Shown here piece after piece: positions 35,277 to 45,623 of a stretch of 64,000 nucleotides of DNA. A program made the translations under genes and the position numbers. Within the stretch, counting starts at the first letter, position 1. Each line of letters begins with the position of its first letter. The stretch spans positions 62,001 to 126,000 of the forward strand of contig NZ_AUIB01000005.1 of assembly GCF_000423485.1 (NCBI RefSeq). The letters are read 5' to 3'. The notes below the pieces were generated by a model that saw only the letters and a list, made by a program, of their open reading frames with translations, ran no database searches and had not been told where the DNA came from. This stretch comes from Propionimicrobium lymphophilum DSM 4903. Its GTDB lineage: Bacteria; Actinomycetota; Actinomycetes; Propionibacteriales; Propionibacteriaceae.

Positions 35277-35938
35277 CGAGGCCTGGCCAGCGCGTCGGCA
35301 ACCTCCGAGCTGGGCTCGCCGACGTCCGGGGTGTGGTCGAAGATGGCGTTGATCATCAGCTTGACGTTCGCCCCAAGCTCTCGGCGCTGATACCTGTTGT
35401 AGGCGTCATTTTTGATCTTGATGATGTCCGCCGACCCGATGGCGTCAACACCCTGCAACTGGCAGGCAGCAACCGTCCTGGGCAGGTGGTAGTCCTGGCT
35501 GACCACGGTTAGCTGTTCGACGCCGAAGCGCCGCTTGGCCACCGCACACGACGTGTAGGAATTGTCGCCGCCCTCGTCAAGCACGATGTCGCGGTAATCG
35601 ACTCCCTGCTCCATCAGATACGAGCGCATGGTCTTCGGCTCGTTGTCACTGATCGAGCCCGAAACGATCAACACCTTCGCCTTGCCCGAGTGGTAGAGAT
35701 CGGCGGCGACGTCGAGGCGACCCTTCAGATATGGCGAGGGCCTGTCGCCCCACACGGAAGCGCCCATCACCATCGCCACGTCCCTGGACGGCGTCTCCTC
35801 AACCGAGTAATAGATCCGACCACTGGACTCCGCCAGCACGACGGCGAGCGGAACGATGAAGACCAGCGCGGCGATGATCAGCACGGCCAAGATCACGCGC
35901 AGCAGCCCGAAGCCGCAACCACCAGTCTTTTTCGCCAT
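35273..35938 (-). CDS. SanA/YdcF-like DUF218 membrane protein
   Basis: This 221-aa protein has one N-terminal membrane anchor (about residues 11-36) and an extracytoplasmic DUF218 domain. It shows AMVMGASVWGDRPSPYLKGR (about 55), KVLIVSGSISDNEPKTMRSY and VVSQDYHLPRTVAACQLQG (about 145). E. coli SanA is a relative linked to envelope barrier function against vancomycin. TAAACT lies 6 nt upstream of the ATG (leaderless pattern). It overlaps the convergent dehydrogenase gene by 4 bp. Confidence 0.85.
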   Translation of the reverse strand: MAKKTGGCGFGLLRVILAVLIIAALVFIVPLAVVLAESSGRIYYSVEETPSRDVAMVMGASVWGDRPSPYLKGRLDVAADLYHSGKAKVLIVSGSISDNEPKTMRSYLMEQGVDYRDIVLDEGGDNSYTSCAVAKRRFGVEQLTVVSQDYHLPRTVAACQLQGVDAIGSADIIKIKNDAYNRYQRRELGANVKLMINAIFDHTPDVGEPSSEVADALARPR

Positions 35939-35977
35939 GCGAACAGTTTAATCGCCGGACAGAAACGTCAAACAATG

Positions 35978-36011
35978 AAAAGCGGGAGGAGACCATTTGG
36001 TCTCCTCCCGC
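35978..36011 (-). terminator. Rho-independent terminator of pgi
   Basis: GCGGGAGGAGACC (35982-35994) and GGTCTCCTCCCGC (35999-36011) form a perfect 13-bp stem with loop ATTT. On the minus strand TTTT follows. It lies 10 bp past the pgi stop. Confidence 0.85.
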
Positions 36012-36021
36012 CGCTACCGTG

Positions 36022-37695
<1,674 letters not shown>

Positions 37696-37741
37696 AGCCA
37701 ACAGAGTAGTAGGAGAACGAGCGACGCGGAACAAAGTTGCC

Positions 37742-37785
37742 AAATAAAAACTGATGCCCCCTAGTGTCTAGGGGGGGCATCAGTT
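37742..37785 (-). terminator. Rho-independent terminator of the NlpC/P60 gene
   Basis: AACTGATGCCCCCTAG pairs with the facing CTAGGGGGGGCATCAGTT across a short loop. On the minus strand TTTTTATTT follows. Confidence 0.85.
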
Positions 37786-37798
37786 AAAAAGTATGAAT

Positions 37799-38779
37799 CT
37801 AGATAACGCGACGGGCTGCGGTGATGCCGCCTGCCAGAGCGTTAACGCCGATCGGGATGCCAGGGGCCGAAGCCTCTACAACCTGACCGTTGCCGATGTA
37901 CAGAGCCGCGTGGCCACCACCGTAGGAAATGATGATGTCACCGGGCTGCAGATCGGAGGTGGAAACCGCAACACCTGCGGTCGCCATGCCGAATGAGGTG
38001 CGGGGCAGGGAGACACCAGCGGAGGCATAGGCGGCGTAAATCAAACCGGAGCAGTCGTATCCGGCAGGACCGGTGCTGCCCCAGATGTAGGGCTTGCCGG
38101 ACTGGGCCAGTGCGAATGCGACGGCTGCGCCTGCCGCACCGCTAGCCGGAGCCGAGGAGTAGGTGACGGGCCTGGCCGCTGCAGGAGCTGCAGCGTTGTT
38201 GGTGGCCTCTGCACGTCGGGCGTCGGCCTCTTCGCGAGCGCGATCCTGAGCTGCAGCCTCTTCAGCAGCTTTTTCCTCGGCAGCCTTGTCGTCTGCCGCC
38301 TTCTTCTCGAAAGCCGCGGTGACGCGGGTCTCGGTGTCGTCGTCAACTGCGCGGTCGCTAGTGGTCTCGGTTACATCCAACAGCGTGCGCTCGGTTGCAC
38401 GGGTTACCTTGTTGGCGGTGCGGTCGCCGGTAAGGGTTGCGGTGGTCGCCTGGGGGCGATCGGCCGCGGAGGAAACCTGCAGGGCACCCGGAACGACGAA
38501 TACGGCGGCGGCAGCCATGGTGGCCGCGGTGGCCATCAGCTTGCGGGCGCGTCCGCTAAGGCCGGTATTGTCGGCGCTCAGGCGGATCGGGTCGGTGAGG
38601 GTCTGCTCTACTGCAGGAACCGTCATGTCAACCGCGCGGCGTGCGGTTTCGACGGAGGAAAGATCAATGCTCATTACGTTCAGCACGCTATCGTCGGCAG
38701 CTGCCCGACGTGCGGCACGGGCCGGCAAAGTATCGAAGTCGTTAACGGCTTCGTCGATAAGGGCGCGGCGTGCGGTCAC
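37799..38779 (-). CDS. NlpC/P60 family cell-wall peptidase
   Basis: This is a probable peptidoglycan gamma-D-Glu-diamino acid endopeptidase acting outside the membrane. The 326-aa protein has an unusual cytoplasmic N-terminus (about 1-78), one membrane-spanning segment (about 80-103, LMATAATMAAAAVFVVPGAL), a charged Lys/Glu/Ala coiled-coil linker (about 155-200) and the catalytic domain. That domain has the Cys in YDCSGLIYAAY (about 242) and the His in GGGHAALYIGNG (about 290). The GTG start has CAGGAG upstream. The 207-bp leader contains a TCAGCTT/AAGCTGA hairpin, but I see no c-di-AMP riboswitch. The signal-anchor with a long cytoplasmic head differs from cleaved Rip-type enzymes. Confidence 0.88.
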   Translation of the reverse strand: MTARRALIDEAVNDFDTLPARAARRAAADDSVLNVMSIDLSSVETARRAVDMTVPAVEQTLTDPIRLSADNTGLSGRARKLMATAATMAAAAVFVVPGALQVSSAADRPQATTATLTGDRTANKVTRATERTLLDVTETTSDRAVDDDTETRVTAAFEKKAADDKAAEEKAAEEAAAQDRAREEADARRAEATNNAAAPAAARPVTYSSAPASGAAGAAVAFALAQSGKPYIWGSTGPAGYDCSGLIYAAYASAGVSLPRTSFGMATAGVAVSTSDLQPGDIIISYGGGHAALYIGNGQVVEASAPGIPIGVNALAGGITAARRVI

Positions 38780-38986
38780 TTGGTTCTCCTGTACGAATAA
38801 GACTTAAGAAAGTTCAGCTTCGAAGTGGAAGCTGAGATAAATATAAGAGCAATCCTGAGAAAATTTCAAACTTTGGCAACTTTTCTAAGAATTTTTTACA
38901 TTTCTTTCTTAGCAAACCGAAGGGGTGGGTGATCGGTTACCACGAAAGACACTACCCTACCTTTTTATATATGCCCCAATCAGAGA

Positions 38987-39868
38987 CTATTTATTGATGC
39001 TTCGCAGCCACTCTTTGGCAATGTCTGCGCTGGAGCGCTTGTCTCTGGTGGAGGCAAGATTCATGTTCACCAAGTCCTCGGTGGTCAGCTTCTTAACTAT
39101 CGGTTCGATAATCCCGCGAAGCTCGTCGGCCTTTTCTGCCTGCACGATCGGCACCACGTTAGAGGCTAGGAACATGCCCTTGGGATCCTCCAGGGTCACC
39201 AGGTTGTAGGTCTTGATACGCGGTTCGGCGCTGAAAATGTTGGCGACGTCCACATTTCCTGCGGCGAGTTCCTCGGGGGTGGTTTCGCCTGTTGCGACGA
39301 ACTCGACATCAAGGCCATAGACGCTTCTTAAGCCTTGGGGCCCATAGGGGCGCCCCTCCAGCTCCGGCTTGCCGCCAACACGCACCTTGCCGATCTTCGC
39401 AAGATCAGCAATTGTCTTCACCTGATTTTTCTCTGCGAACTCAGCCGTGACGTTGTACGAATCCTGATCGGCGGCCGGAGCGCGGTCGTAGGCCACGAGG
39501 TTGTCGGGCAGCGCCTTGACCAATTCATCGTAGACGGCCTGAGGCTCCGTCACCGTGGTGTCCGGCTCGAGGGCCTGCAGCAGGTTACCGGTGTATTCGG
39601 CGAAAAGCGTGATGTCACCGTTCTGCAGTGACGGCAAGTAGGCGTCGCGCTTGCCGATGTTGAAGCGCCTGTTCACCTCGAATCCCTCAGCCTCAAGCGC
39701 CTGGGAAAAAATTTCCGCCAGGATCTCGTTGGAATAGTAGGCGGACGAGCCAACGGTTATGGCGTCGGTGCTGGAACCCGATTCGAAGGGGTCGTCGTTT
39801 GCGCCGCAGCCAGTAAGCAACAGCGCCGCGACAGACGCCAAAACGGCCAGTTTGCGAAAGATCTTCAT
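38987..39868 (-). CDS. Osmoprotectant ABC transporter, substrate-binding lipoprotein (OpuC type)
   Basis: This 293-aa binding protein captures glycine betaine, choline, carnitine or a related solute. It has a lipoprotein signal with the lipobox LLLTGCGAN (Cys at about 21) and a periplasmic-binding OpuAC domain (ITVGSSAYYSNEILAEIFSQ, GDITLFAEYTGNLL, FVATGETTPEELAAGNVDVA). It is the last of four minus-strand genes (ATPase, permease, permease, binding protein), 9 bp after the second permease. Ligand identity needs the aromatic cage to be modelled. Confidence 0.9.
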   Translation of the reverse strand: MKIFRKLAVLASVAALLLTGCGANDDPFESGSSTDAITVGSSAYYSNEILAEIFSQALEAEGFEVNRRFNIGKRDAYLPSLQNGDITLFAEYTGNLLQALEPDTTVTEPQAVYDELVKALPDNLVAYDRAPAADQDSYNVTAEFAEKNQVKTIADLAKIGKVRVGGKPELEGRPYGPQGLRSVYGLDVEFVATGETTPEELAAGNVDVANIFSAEPRIKTYNLVTLEDPKGMFLASNVVPIVQAEKADELRGIIEPIVKKLTTEDLVNMNLASTRDKRSSADIAKEWLRSINK

Positions 39869-39877
39869 TGTTTTTTC

Positions 39878-40561
39878 CTATTCATTAGCCGGCTGCAGCC
39901 GGACACCTTTCGGGATAGCCAGGCGCCTGACCAGCGCCATCGCCACGTCGGCGATGACCGCCAGCGCGACCGTCACGAGCGACGCCCCGAGCACCTGGTC
40001 GAAGCGCCGCAACGCAATGCCCTGAACGATATAAAAGCCGAGCCCCCAGGCACCGACGTATCCCGCGATTGTTACCGAAGCGATGATTTGCAGCAACGCC
40101 GTGCGCAGCCCGTTGAACAGCAGAGGCAGCCCGAGCGGGGCCTCAACCTTGAACAAGACCTGTGCCTCGGACATGCCTATCGCGCGAGCCCCGTCGACAG
40201 TCGTTTTGGGTGCCGCCTCGACACCCGAGTAGGCGCCAGCCAAGATCGGCGGCACGGCAAGCAGCGTCAACGCGGCGTAGACGGCTAAGGCTTTGCCGTC
40301 AACCCCGAATAGCACGACCAAAAACAGCACCAGACCGAACGACGGCAGCGCGCGAGCCGCTCCCGTCGCCGAAATCACCAGGTTTCGAGCGCGTCCAGTG
40401 TGACCGATGAACCAGCCCAGCGGGACGGCGATGGCCGCCGCTATCAGCAGAGAAAGAAGGGAGAATCCGAGATGCGTAGATATTGCTTTGCCCATCGGCA
40501 GCACGCTCTGCGCCAGCTGATCAGAGAACATCCAGTGGAATGCCTGCTCAAAAAGATTCAT
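39878..40561 (-). CDS. Osmoprotectant ABC transporter, permease subunit (OpuC type)
   Basis: This 227-aa inner-membrane permease has about five to six membrane segments and the EAA-like cytoplasmic loop DGARAIGMSEAQVLFKVEAP then LGLPLLFNG (about residue 130). The start ATG overlaps the preceding permease's stop by 4 bp (ATGA, 40558-40561), so I shortened a reading that began 5 codons earlier. It pairs with the neighbouring permease to form the heterodimeric channel. Confidence 0.92.
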   Translation of the reverse strand: MNLFEQAFHWMFSDQLAQSVLPMGKAISTHLGFSLLSLLIAAAIAVPLGWFIGHTGRARNLVISATGAARALPSFGLVLFLVVLFGVDGKALAVYAALTLLAVPPILAGAYSGVEAAPKTTVDGARAIGMSEAQVLFKVEAPLGLPLLFNGLRTALLQIIASVTIAGYVGAWGLGFYIVQGIALRRFDQVLGASLVTVALAVIADVAMALVRRLAIPKGVRLQPANE

Positions 40562-41193
40562 TTGACCACCGTCCATGGCAAAAACATGCGTCCGGCAAGT
40601 GCCAGCAGGCGGTCGAGCGTCAAAGCCAGCACTAAACAGGCGACGACGCCCGCGAGAATCTCTTCAGGTATCTGGCGCTGGTAGCCGTTAGTAAATAGGT
40701 AGCCCAGGTTCGTAGCCCCGATCAGGGCACCGACCGTCGCCAGCGAGACGGTGGTCATGGTGGCAACCCGCAACCCCGCCAGGATGACCGGGCCGGCCAG
40801 CGGCAGCTCGACCCGCCAGAACCGGGCAAACGTGCCGTAGCCAACCGCCTTGGCTGCGCTCAGCGTCAAGGCGTCTATGGAACGAAAGCCATCGGCCGCA
40901 TACCTGGTGAGCAGCGCCGAAGCATACAGGCACAACGCGATCATCAGGTTGATCGGCGACAGGAAGCTGATGCCGAGCAGCGGCGGCAGCAGCGCAAAAA
41001 GGGCCAGGGACGGGATGACGTAGAACAGCCCGATGAAGCTGAGCAGCGCCCCGCCTGCCACCTTCATGCGGTTGGCCAGCCAGCCGAGCGGGATCGAGAC
41101 GAGCAGGGCTGCAGCAATCGGAGGCAGGCACTGCCCCAGATGAGCGAGCGCGAGCTCGAAGATCAAGCTCAGGTTGTTCGTTATCCAATTCAT
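40558..41193 (-). CDS. Osmoprotectant ABC transporter, permease subunit (OpuC type)
   Basis: This 211-aa permease has about five to six membrane segments (QCLPPIAAALLVSIPLGWLA, LLSFIGLFYVIPSLALFALL) and the EAA loop LSAAKAVGYGTFARFWRVEL then PLAGP (about residue 115). It overlaps the ATPase stop (ATGA, 41190-41193) and the next permease start by 4 bp each, which shows tight translational coupling. Confidence 0.92.
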   Translation of the reverse strand: MNWITNNLSLIFELALAHLGQCLPPIAAALLVSIPLGWLANRMKVAGGALLSFIGLFYVIPSLALFALLPPLLGISFLSPINLMIALCLYASALLTRYAADGFRSIDALTLSAAKAVGYGTFARFWRVELPLAGPVILAGLRVATMTTVSLATVGALIGATNLGYLFTNGYQRQIPEEILAGVVACLVLALTLDRLLALAGRMFLPWTVVK

Positions 41194-41987
41194 TCGAGGA
41201 CCACTCCGCGGGTGCGCCCTGTGGCGTCCTTGACGATTCCGCCCTCCAGCCGGAACTCTCTGGAGCCGTTGGTAAGGCCGACGAAGTCTCGCACGAAGTT
41301 GTCTGCAGGACTGGCGATTATCTCGTCGGCGGTTCCGGCCTGGTGAATCTTGGCTCCCTCACCCAGGATGACGATCTGATCGCCCAGTTTGAATGCCTCG
41401 TCGATGTCGTGGGTGACGAAAACCACCGTCTTGGAGAGTTCCGACTGCAGCCGGATAACCTCGGCCTGCAGCTCGGCCCGCACCACCGGATCGACGGCCG
41501 CGAACGGCTCGTCCATCAGAAGAATGTTCGGGTCGGGGGCCAGCGCCCTGGCGACACCGACGCGCTGCTGCTGACCGCCGGAAAGCTGCGCCGGATAGCG
41601 ATCGCCCACCGATGGGTCCAACCCAACCAGCTCCATCATCTGACGGGCGCGCTCTGCTGCCCCGGAGCGCGGGGTTTTCTGCAGGCGCAACACAGAAGTT
41701 ACGTTGTCGATGACTTTCAGGTGCGGCAGCAGACCGCCATTTTGCAGGACGTAACCGATGGAACGACGAAGCTGCACCGGCGAACCGCTTGAGACGGGGG
41801 TGCCGTCGATCTCGACGTCCCCCTTTGTGGGCTCGACCATCCTGTTGATCATCCTCAGCAGCGTGGTCTTTCCGCAGCCGGATGGACCAACAAAAACAGT
41901 GGTTTTATGCGAGGGCAGTTGCAGAGAGAAATTCTCCACCGCGAGGGTGGAGCCATATCTCTTCTCGACGGACTTGAATTCGATCAT
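41190..41987 (-). CDS. Osmoprotectant ABC transporter, ATP-binding subunit (OpuC type)
   Basis: This ATPase energises the importer. It shows Walker A GPSGCGKTTLL (about residue 36), the Q-loop in GYVLQNGGLLPHL, the signature LSGGQQQRVGVARAL (about 135), Walker B ILLMDEPFAAVD (about 155) and the switch His in VFVTHDID. It lacks the C-terminal CBS domains that sense ionic strength in OpuA-type ATPases. I use the ATG giving MIEFKSVEKRYG (265 aa), which matches homologue starts; no ribosome site is clear, and a GTG at 42029 would add 14 residues. It is the first gene of the four-gene operon. Confidence 0.9.
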   Translation of the reverse strand: MIEFKSVEKRYGSTLAVENFSLQLPSHKTTVFVGPSGCGKTTLLRMINRMVEPTKGDVEIDGTPVSSGSPVQLRRSIGYVLQNGGLLPHLKVIDNVTSVLRLQKTPRSGAAERARQMMELVGLDPSVGDRYPAQLSGGQQQRVGVARALAPDPNILLMDEPFAAVDPVVRAELQAEVIRLQSELSKTVVFVTHDIDEAFKLGDQIVILGEGAKIHQAGTADEIIASPADNFVRDFVGLTNGSREFRLEGGIVKDATGRTRGVVLE

Positions 41988-42169
41988 GGGCGTGGGGCAG
42001 TTTCTTGGACGGTTTTCACCATTGAGCACTTCCGGCAGAGGTGAAACCAGCCTATCAAGGCCATCAATGCCTCTGTCATAGGCGATGAGTTGAGGAGAGC
42101 AATCCTCCTATTCTCCTCCTGAAATGCAACACCCCCAGCCAAACATCCAGTTGACTAGGGGTTTTGTTG

Positions 42170-42253
42170 TGCGCGAGAGAGGAGTTGAACCTCCACGCCC
42201 GTAAAGGGCACTGGCACCTGAAGCCAGCGCGTCTACCATTCCGCCACTCGCGC
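42170..42253 (-). tRNA. tRNA-Leu (anticodon CAG)
   Basis: The minus strand folds as a long-variable-arm tRNA. It has a perfect acceptor stem GCGCGAG/CTCGCGC, the D-arm GTGGCGGAATGGTAGACGCG, the anticodon stem CTGGC/GCCAG with loop TTCAGGT (CAG), a variable arm near TGCCCTTTACGGGCG and the T-loop GGTTCAACTCC. CCA is not encoded. Confidence 0.95.
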
Positions 42254-42373
42254 GAAGCGACTGGATCGATATTACACAGCAGCGATAAAAAATAAAAATC
42301 GCAAGAGTTAAGTGGCAAAAACAGCAGCTAGCCCGTCCGGAATGACCCGCAGCCCGAGAAAGAACCTGTTCGC

Positions 42374-44947
42374 CTAATCTTTCCTATCGAACTCCGAAAT
42401 TTCTAGAACCAGCTCGCCCGCTTCGTCGCTGGCATCGAGATCGACCTCCGCAGACACCTGCCAGTCGTGATTGCCCTCCGGGTCGTCGATGATCTGACGC
42501 ACCTTCCAGACCCGATCCTCCGGATTCTCGACGATAAACAGCGACGGGCCACGCGCCTCGGCACCGGCGCCCATCTCCTCGTGCTCGTCCCAGTAGTCGC
42601 CCAAGGCGTCGTCCCAGTCGTCGATTGTCCACTCCGAATCCTCACCATCAAGATCTGCCAGCGCCTCGACGTCGTCGTCCGCCATCAGCAACACCCGACG
42701 GAACATCGCGTTTCGCACTAGCCGCCTGAACGCGGTCTTGTTGCCAGTGAGCGGGCGCTCCGGCGCCTCGGCGGCCTTGCGCACCTCCTCGACAGTCCGG
42801 GTCGGGTCATTCATGGCCTCCCACTCATCCACCAGGCTGGAGTCGGTCATCTTGATGGTCTCGCCCAACCAGTCGATGATCTCCTCGAGTTCGGGGGTGC
42901 GGGACTCTGGCGGAACAGTCTGACGAAGAGCGCGCCAAGCATCCGATAGGTAGCGAAGCAGAAGTCCCTCGCTGCGGGTGATCTTGTAATGGGCGACGAA
43001 CTCGCCGAACGTCATCGCGCGCTCAAACATGTCCCTGACGATCGACTTCGGCGAAAGCGGCGCAGCGCCCAGCCAAGGCTGCCTAGCCAGAATCGGCATG
43101 AGCGCCTCCTCCAGCTCCTCGGCCAGCGGCTGGGGCCAGGTGATCTCCTCGGCCTCCTTCTGCCTATCCAAATAATCCAGCCCATCGGCCTTCATTTCGG
43201 CGACCGCCTTGCCACGCTCGAAGGACTGCTGGGCGTAGAGAATCTGCATAGGGTCTTCGAGAGTAGCCTCCATCACGCTCACCACATCGAGAGCGTAGTC
43301 CGGGCTTTCGACGTCCAAGGCGTCAATGAAGTTGATAGCAAAACCGGCTAGCGGCTGATTGAGCGCGAAATCGTCCTGCAAGTCCGGAGCCAGATCGTAC
43401 TTCCTGCCGCCGGGAGTCGGCTCGTCACGCTGCACCACCACGCCGTCACGAATGAGCGAACGACCCAACTGGATTGCCCGCCGATACAAGCGGTGGCGAT
43501 GCTGGATGCTCTCGGTGGAGTCGTTGACCAGGTTGACGACGGCCTCGGCCGTGTCTTGATCGCGCGACAGCAGATTGATGAGCATCGAGTACGTGATCTT
43601 CATCCGCGCGTGCAGCGTTTCCGGGGTGGAATTGATCAGTTTGTTGAAGGTGTCCTCGGTGTAGTTGATGAAGCCATCGGGCGCCTTCTTCTTGCGCACG
43701 GACTTCAGTTTCTTCGGGTTATCAGCAAACTTCGCCTCGATCTTCGCGTTCTCAATCTGATGCTCGGGGGCCTGCGCGACGACATAACCAATGGTGTCGA
43801 AGCCAGCCCGTCCCGCTCGGCCGGCAATCTGGTGAAATTCGCGGCTGCGAAGCACCCGATCGCGACGGCCGTCGAACTTGCTCAACTGCGTGAAAACCAC
43901 AGTTCGGATAGGCACGTTCACGCCGACGCCGAGCGTGTCCGTGCCGCAGATCACCTTCAGCAGCCCGGCCTGGGCCAGGTTCTCCACGAGCCTGCGATAC
44001 TTAGGCAGTAGACCCGCGTGGTGGACGCCGACCCCGCTCAAAATCATGGAACGAAGAGTCTTGCCGAAACCGGGAGCGAAGCGGAAGTCCCGGATGGCAT
44101 CGGCGATCTGCCGGCGCTGCTGCGTCGAAATTAGCTTTGTGGTGTGCAGCTTGCTGGCCGCCTCAGTGGCCATCTTTTGGCTGGGGTGAACCAGGTAAAC
44201 CGGCGCCTGCCCGGTGGCGACGAGCTCCTCCAGCTTCTCCGGCAGCGGCGTCATGGACCACTCGTATTGCAGCGGAACCGGACGCTCGACGCCGCTAATC
44301 ACCTCGACCGGATAATCCGTAACCTCCTCCAGCTTCTTAGCCAGATCCGTCACGTCCCCCAGCGTGGCGCTCATGATGACGAACTGCGCTGCTGGCAGCT
44401 CCGTCAGCGCCACCTGCCACGCCCAGCCCCTGTCTGGGTCTGCGATGAAGTGGAACTCGTCCATGATGACGCAGTCGATGTCGGCGTCCTCGCCCTCGCG
44501 CAGCGCGATATTCGCCAGGATCTCGGCCGTGCAGCAGATGATCGGCGCATCGGGATTGACGGACGCGTCGCCCGTCACCATGCCAACCAGGTCCGCCCCG
44601 AAATCGTCGCACCAAGAGAAGAACTTCTCGCTCACCAGCGCCTTGATGGGTGCCGTGTAGTAGACGCGACCGCGCTCCGCCAGCGTTGCGACCATCGCCG
44701 CGGTGGCGATCATCGACTTACCCGAACCCGTCGGCGTGGTGATGATGGTGTTGGCATCCATCAGCGTCGCCAGAAGCGCATCCGCCTGATGCTGATACAT
44801 CGGCGTGCCCTTGCTCTCGGCATACTTACTGAACGCGTCGAATACCGCGTCAGTTTCAGGCTTGGGCCCCAAATCGTCGAGCAGCTTAGCCAATGGTGCC
44901 ATGTTTTCCATGCCTTCCATCATTGCAGGGCGCACTGACAATTTCAC
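42374..44947 (-). CDS. DEAD/DEAH-box RNA helicase with DUF3516-type C-terminus
   Basis: This 857-aa superfamily 2 helicase belongs to the Ski2/Mtr4-like branch common in actinobacteria. Motif I is TTPTGSGKS (about residue 70) and motif II is DEFH (about 170). SATLGD is motif III (about 205) and QIAGRAGRAG motif VI (about 375). A long C-terminal region (about 400-857) matches the DUF3516-type extension and ends in a very acidic stretch. It is probably an RNA helicase for RNA decay or ribosome maturation. The GTG at 44947 lacks a ribosome site; ATGs 8 to 15 codons later are alternatives. A tRNA gene lies just downstream. Confidence 0.88.
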   Translation of the reverse strand: MKLSVRPAMMEGMENMAPLAKLLDDLGPKPETDAVFDAFSKYAESKGTPMYQHQADALLATLMDANTIITTPTGSGKSMIATAAMVATLAERGRVYYTAPIKALVSEKFFSWCDDFGADLVGMVTGDASVNPDAPIICCTAEILANIALREGEDADIDCVIMDEFHFIADPDRGWAWQVALTELPAAQFVIMSATLGDVTDLAKKLEEVTDYPVEVISGVERPVPLQYEWSMTPLPEKLEELVATGQAPVYLVHPSQKMATEAASKLHTTKLISTQQRRQIADAIRDFRFAPGFGKTLRSMILSGVGVHHAGLLPKYRRLVENLAQAGLLKVICGTDTLGVGVNVPIRTVVFTQLSKFDGRRDRVLRSREFHQIAGRAGRAGFDTIGYVVAQAPEHQIENAKIEAKFADNPKKLKSVRKKKAPDGFINYTEDTFNKLINSTPETLHARMKITYSMLINLLSRDQDTAEAVVNLVNDSTESIQHRHRLYRRAIQLGRSLIRDGVVVQRDEPTPGGRKYDLAPDLQDDFALNQPLAGFAINFIDALDVESPDYALDVVSVMEATLEDPMQILYAQQSFERGKAVAEMKADGLDYLDRQKEAEEITWPQPLAEELEEALMPILARQPWLGAAPLSPKSIVRDMFERAMTFGEFVAHYKITRSEGLLLRYLSDAWRALRQTVPPESRTPELEEIIDWLGETIKMTDSSLVDEWEAMNDPTRTVEEVRKAAEAPERPLTGNKTAFRRLVRNAMFRRVLLMADDDVEALADLDGEDSEWTIDDWDDALGDYWDEHEEMGAGAEARGPSLFIVENPEDRVWKVRQIIDDPEGNHDWQVSAEVDLDASDEAGELVLEISEFDRKD

Positions 44948-45008
44948 CCGACGTATTCCTCACCGATCGTTCTGTTTCTGGTTCGGCTGCTTCTGGGCGG
45001 CTGCTGGT

Positions 45009-45116
45009 CTGGCTTAGTTTGTCGAGCGAGTCGCCGTGTCTACGTTAATCTCTTATCGCTTGCGCGATATCGAGATTTCACTCTCGCCACGCCTCGATGC
45101 TCTCCAAACCAACCCA
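45009..45116 (-). repeat. Diverged third copy of the inverted-repeat element
   Basis: Read on the minus strand, the ends CTGGGTTGGTTTG and the reverse complement of CTGGCTTAGTTTG are near-matching inverted repeats. Inside lies GAGGCGTGGCGAGAG, also present in the two 133-bp copies. A hairpin follows at 45047-45077 (outer AATCTC/GAGATT, inner ATCGC/GCGAT) capped by GCAA. Arm sequences differ from the other copies but keep pairing. Confidence 0.6.
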
Positions 45117-45184
45117 GCCCAGCATCCTCGCTGTTAAAAGTGGGCACCGAGTTGGGCGTCGTCGAGATTAGTGAGGAAGAAAAT

Positions 45185-45361
45185 GTTCGTAGTCGAGCTT
45201 TTTGGTTCCCGTTAAATCTTGGCGAATCAACGTGGAGGAAATTGTTCGACGTCGAGCCTTATCGTTCCCGTTAAATCCTCAGAAATCATCGCGGAAGAAA
45301 AAGTCCGACGTCGAATCTTTTTCTCCTCGCTATCTCCAGATGAGCCAAGGTGGGCACCTAT
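45185..45361. repeat. Three-unit degenerate tandem repeat with 59-bp period (array B)
   Basis: Units begin at 45185, 45244 and 45303, exactly 59 bp apart, and match array A at 9126-9302. B1 is nearly identical to A1 over its first 33 bp. It lies just before the 133-bp element, as at the first locus. The 44948-45623 gap contains only these repeats and the permease terminator. Confidence 0.7.
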
Positions 45362-45366
45362 TTAGC

Positions 45367-45499
45367 TGAGGTTGTGGGAGTTCGGGTCTTTGAAGGAACA
45401 TCAAGGCGTGGCGAGAGCGACGACATTCAAACGCGAAAGCGTTTGAATCAGGAGCGGAGACACGTAGCCAGTGACGCAAAGACCTGAATCCCACAACCG
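45367..45499 (+). repeat. 133-bp terminal-inverted-repeat element, copy 2
   Basis: It is identical to 9417-9549 except for three substitutions. One changes the internal loop from GAAC to GAAA (hairpin 45425-45448). Another turns a G-C pair of the terminal stem into a G-T (G-U in RNA) pair. Orientation is the same as copy 1. Confidence 0.8.
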
Positions 45500-45560
45500 A
45501 CCGGTACCCGTCCAAAGAAACCACAGACAAGAAGCAACCGGCGAAACCACTAGCCAAGCA

Positions 45561-45599
45561 AAAACAATGGGCACCAAGGTATAAACCCTCGGCACCCAT
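45561..45599 (-). terminator. Rho-independent terminator of the amino-acid permease
   Basis: On the minus strand ATGGGTGCCGAGG pairs with CCTTGGTGCCCAT through two G-U pairs around a 7-nt loop and is followed by TGTTTTT. Confidence 0.7.
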
Positions 45600-45623
45600 C
45601 GCTTTATTTAGATTATGTGATTA

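Noticed and set aside
38780-38986. c-di-AMP (ydaO-type) riboswitch before the NlpC/P60 gene
   Set aside because: Such riboswitches often precede wall hydrolases, but the AT-rich leader shows only a small hairpin and none of the conserved purine-rich core.
45185-45361. Integron attC (59-base element) sites
   Set aside because: Only the length matches. The units lack GTTRRRY and its inverse core, and no integrase or cassette ORFs are present.
45330-45599. Minus-strand reading frames through the 133-bp element
   Set aside because: Both copies give similar short peptides because the DNA is repeated. There is no ribosome site, and the frames run across terminators and inverted repeats.
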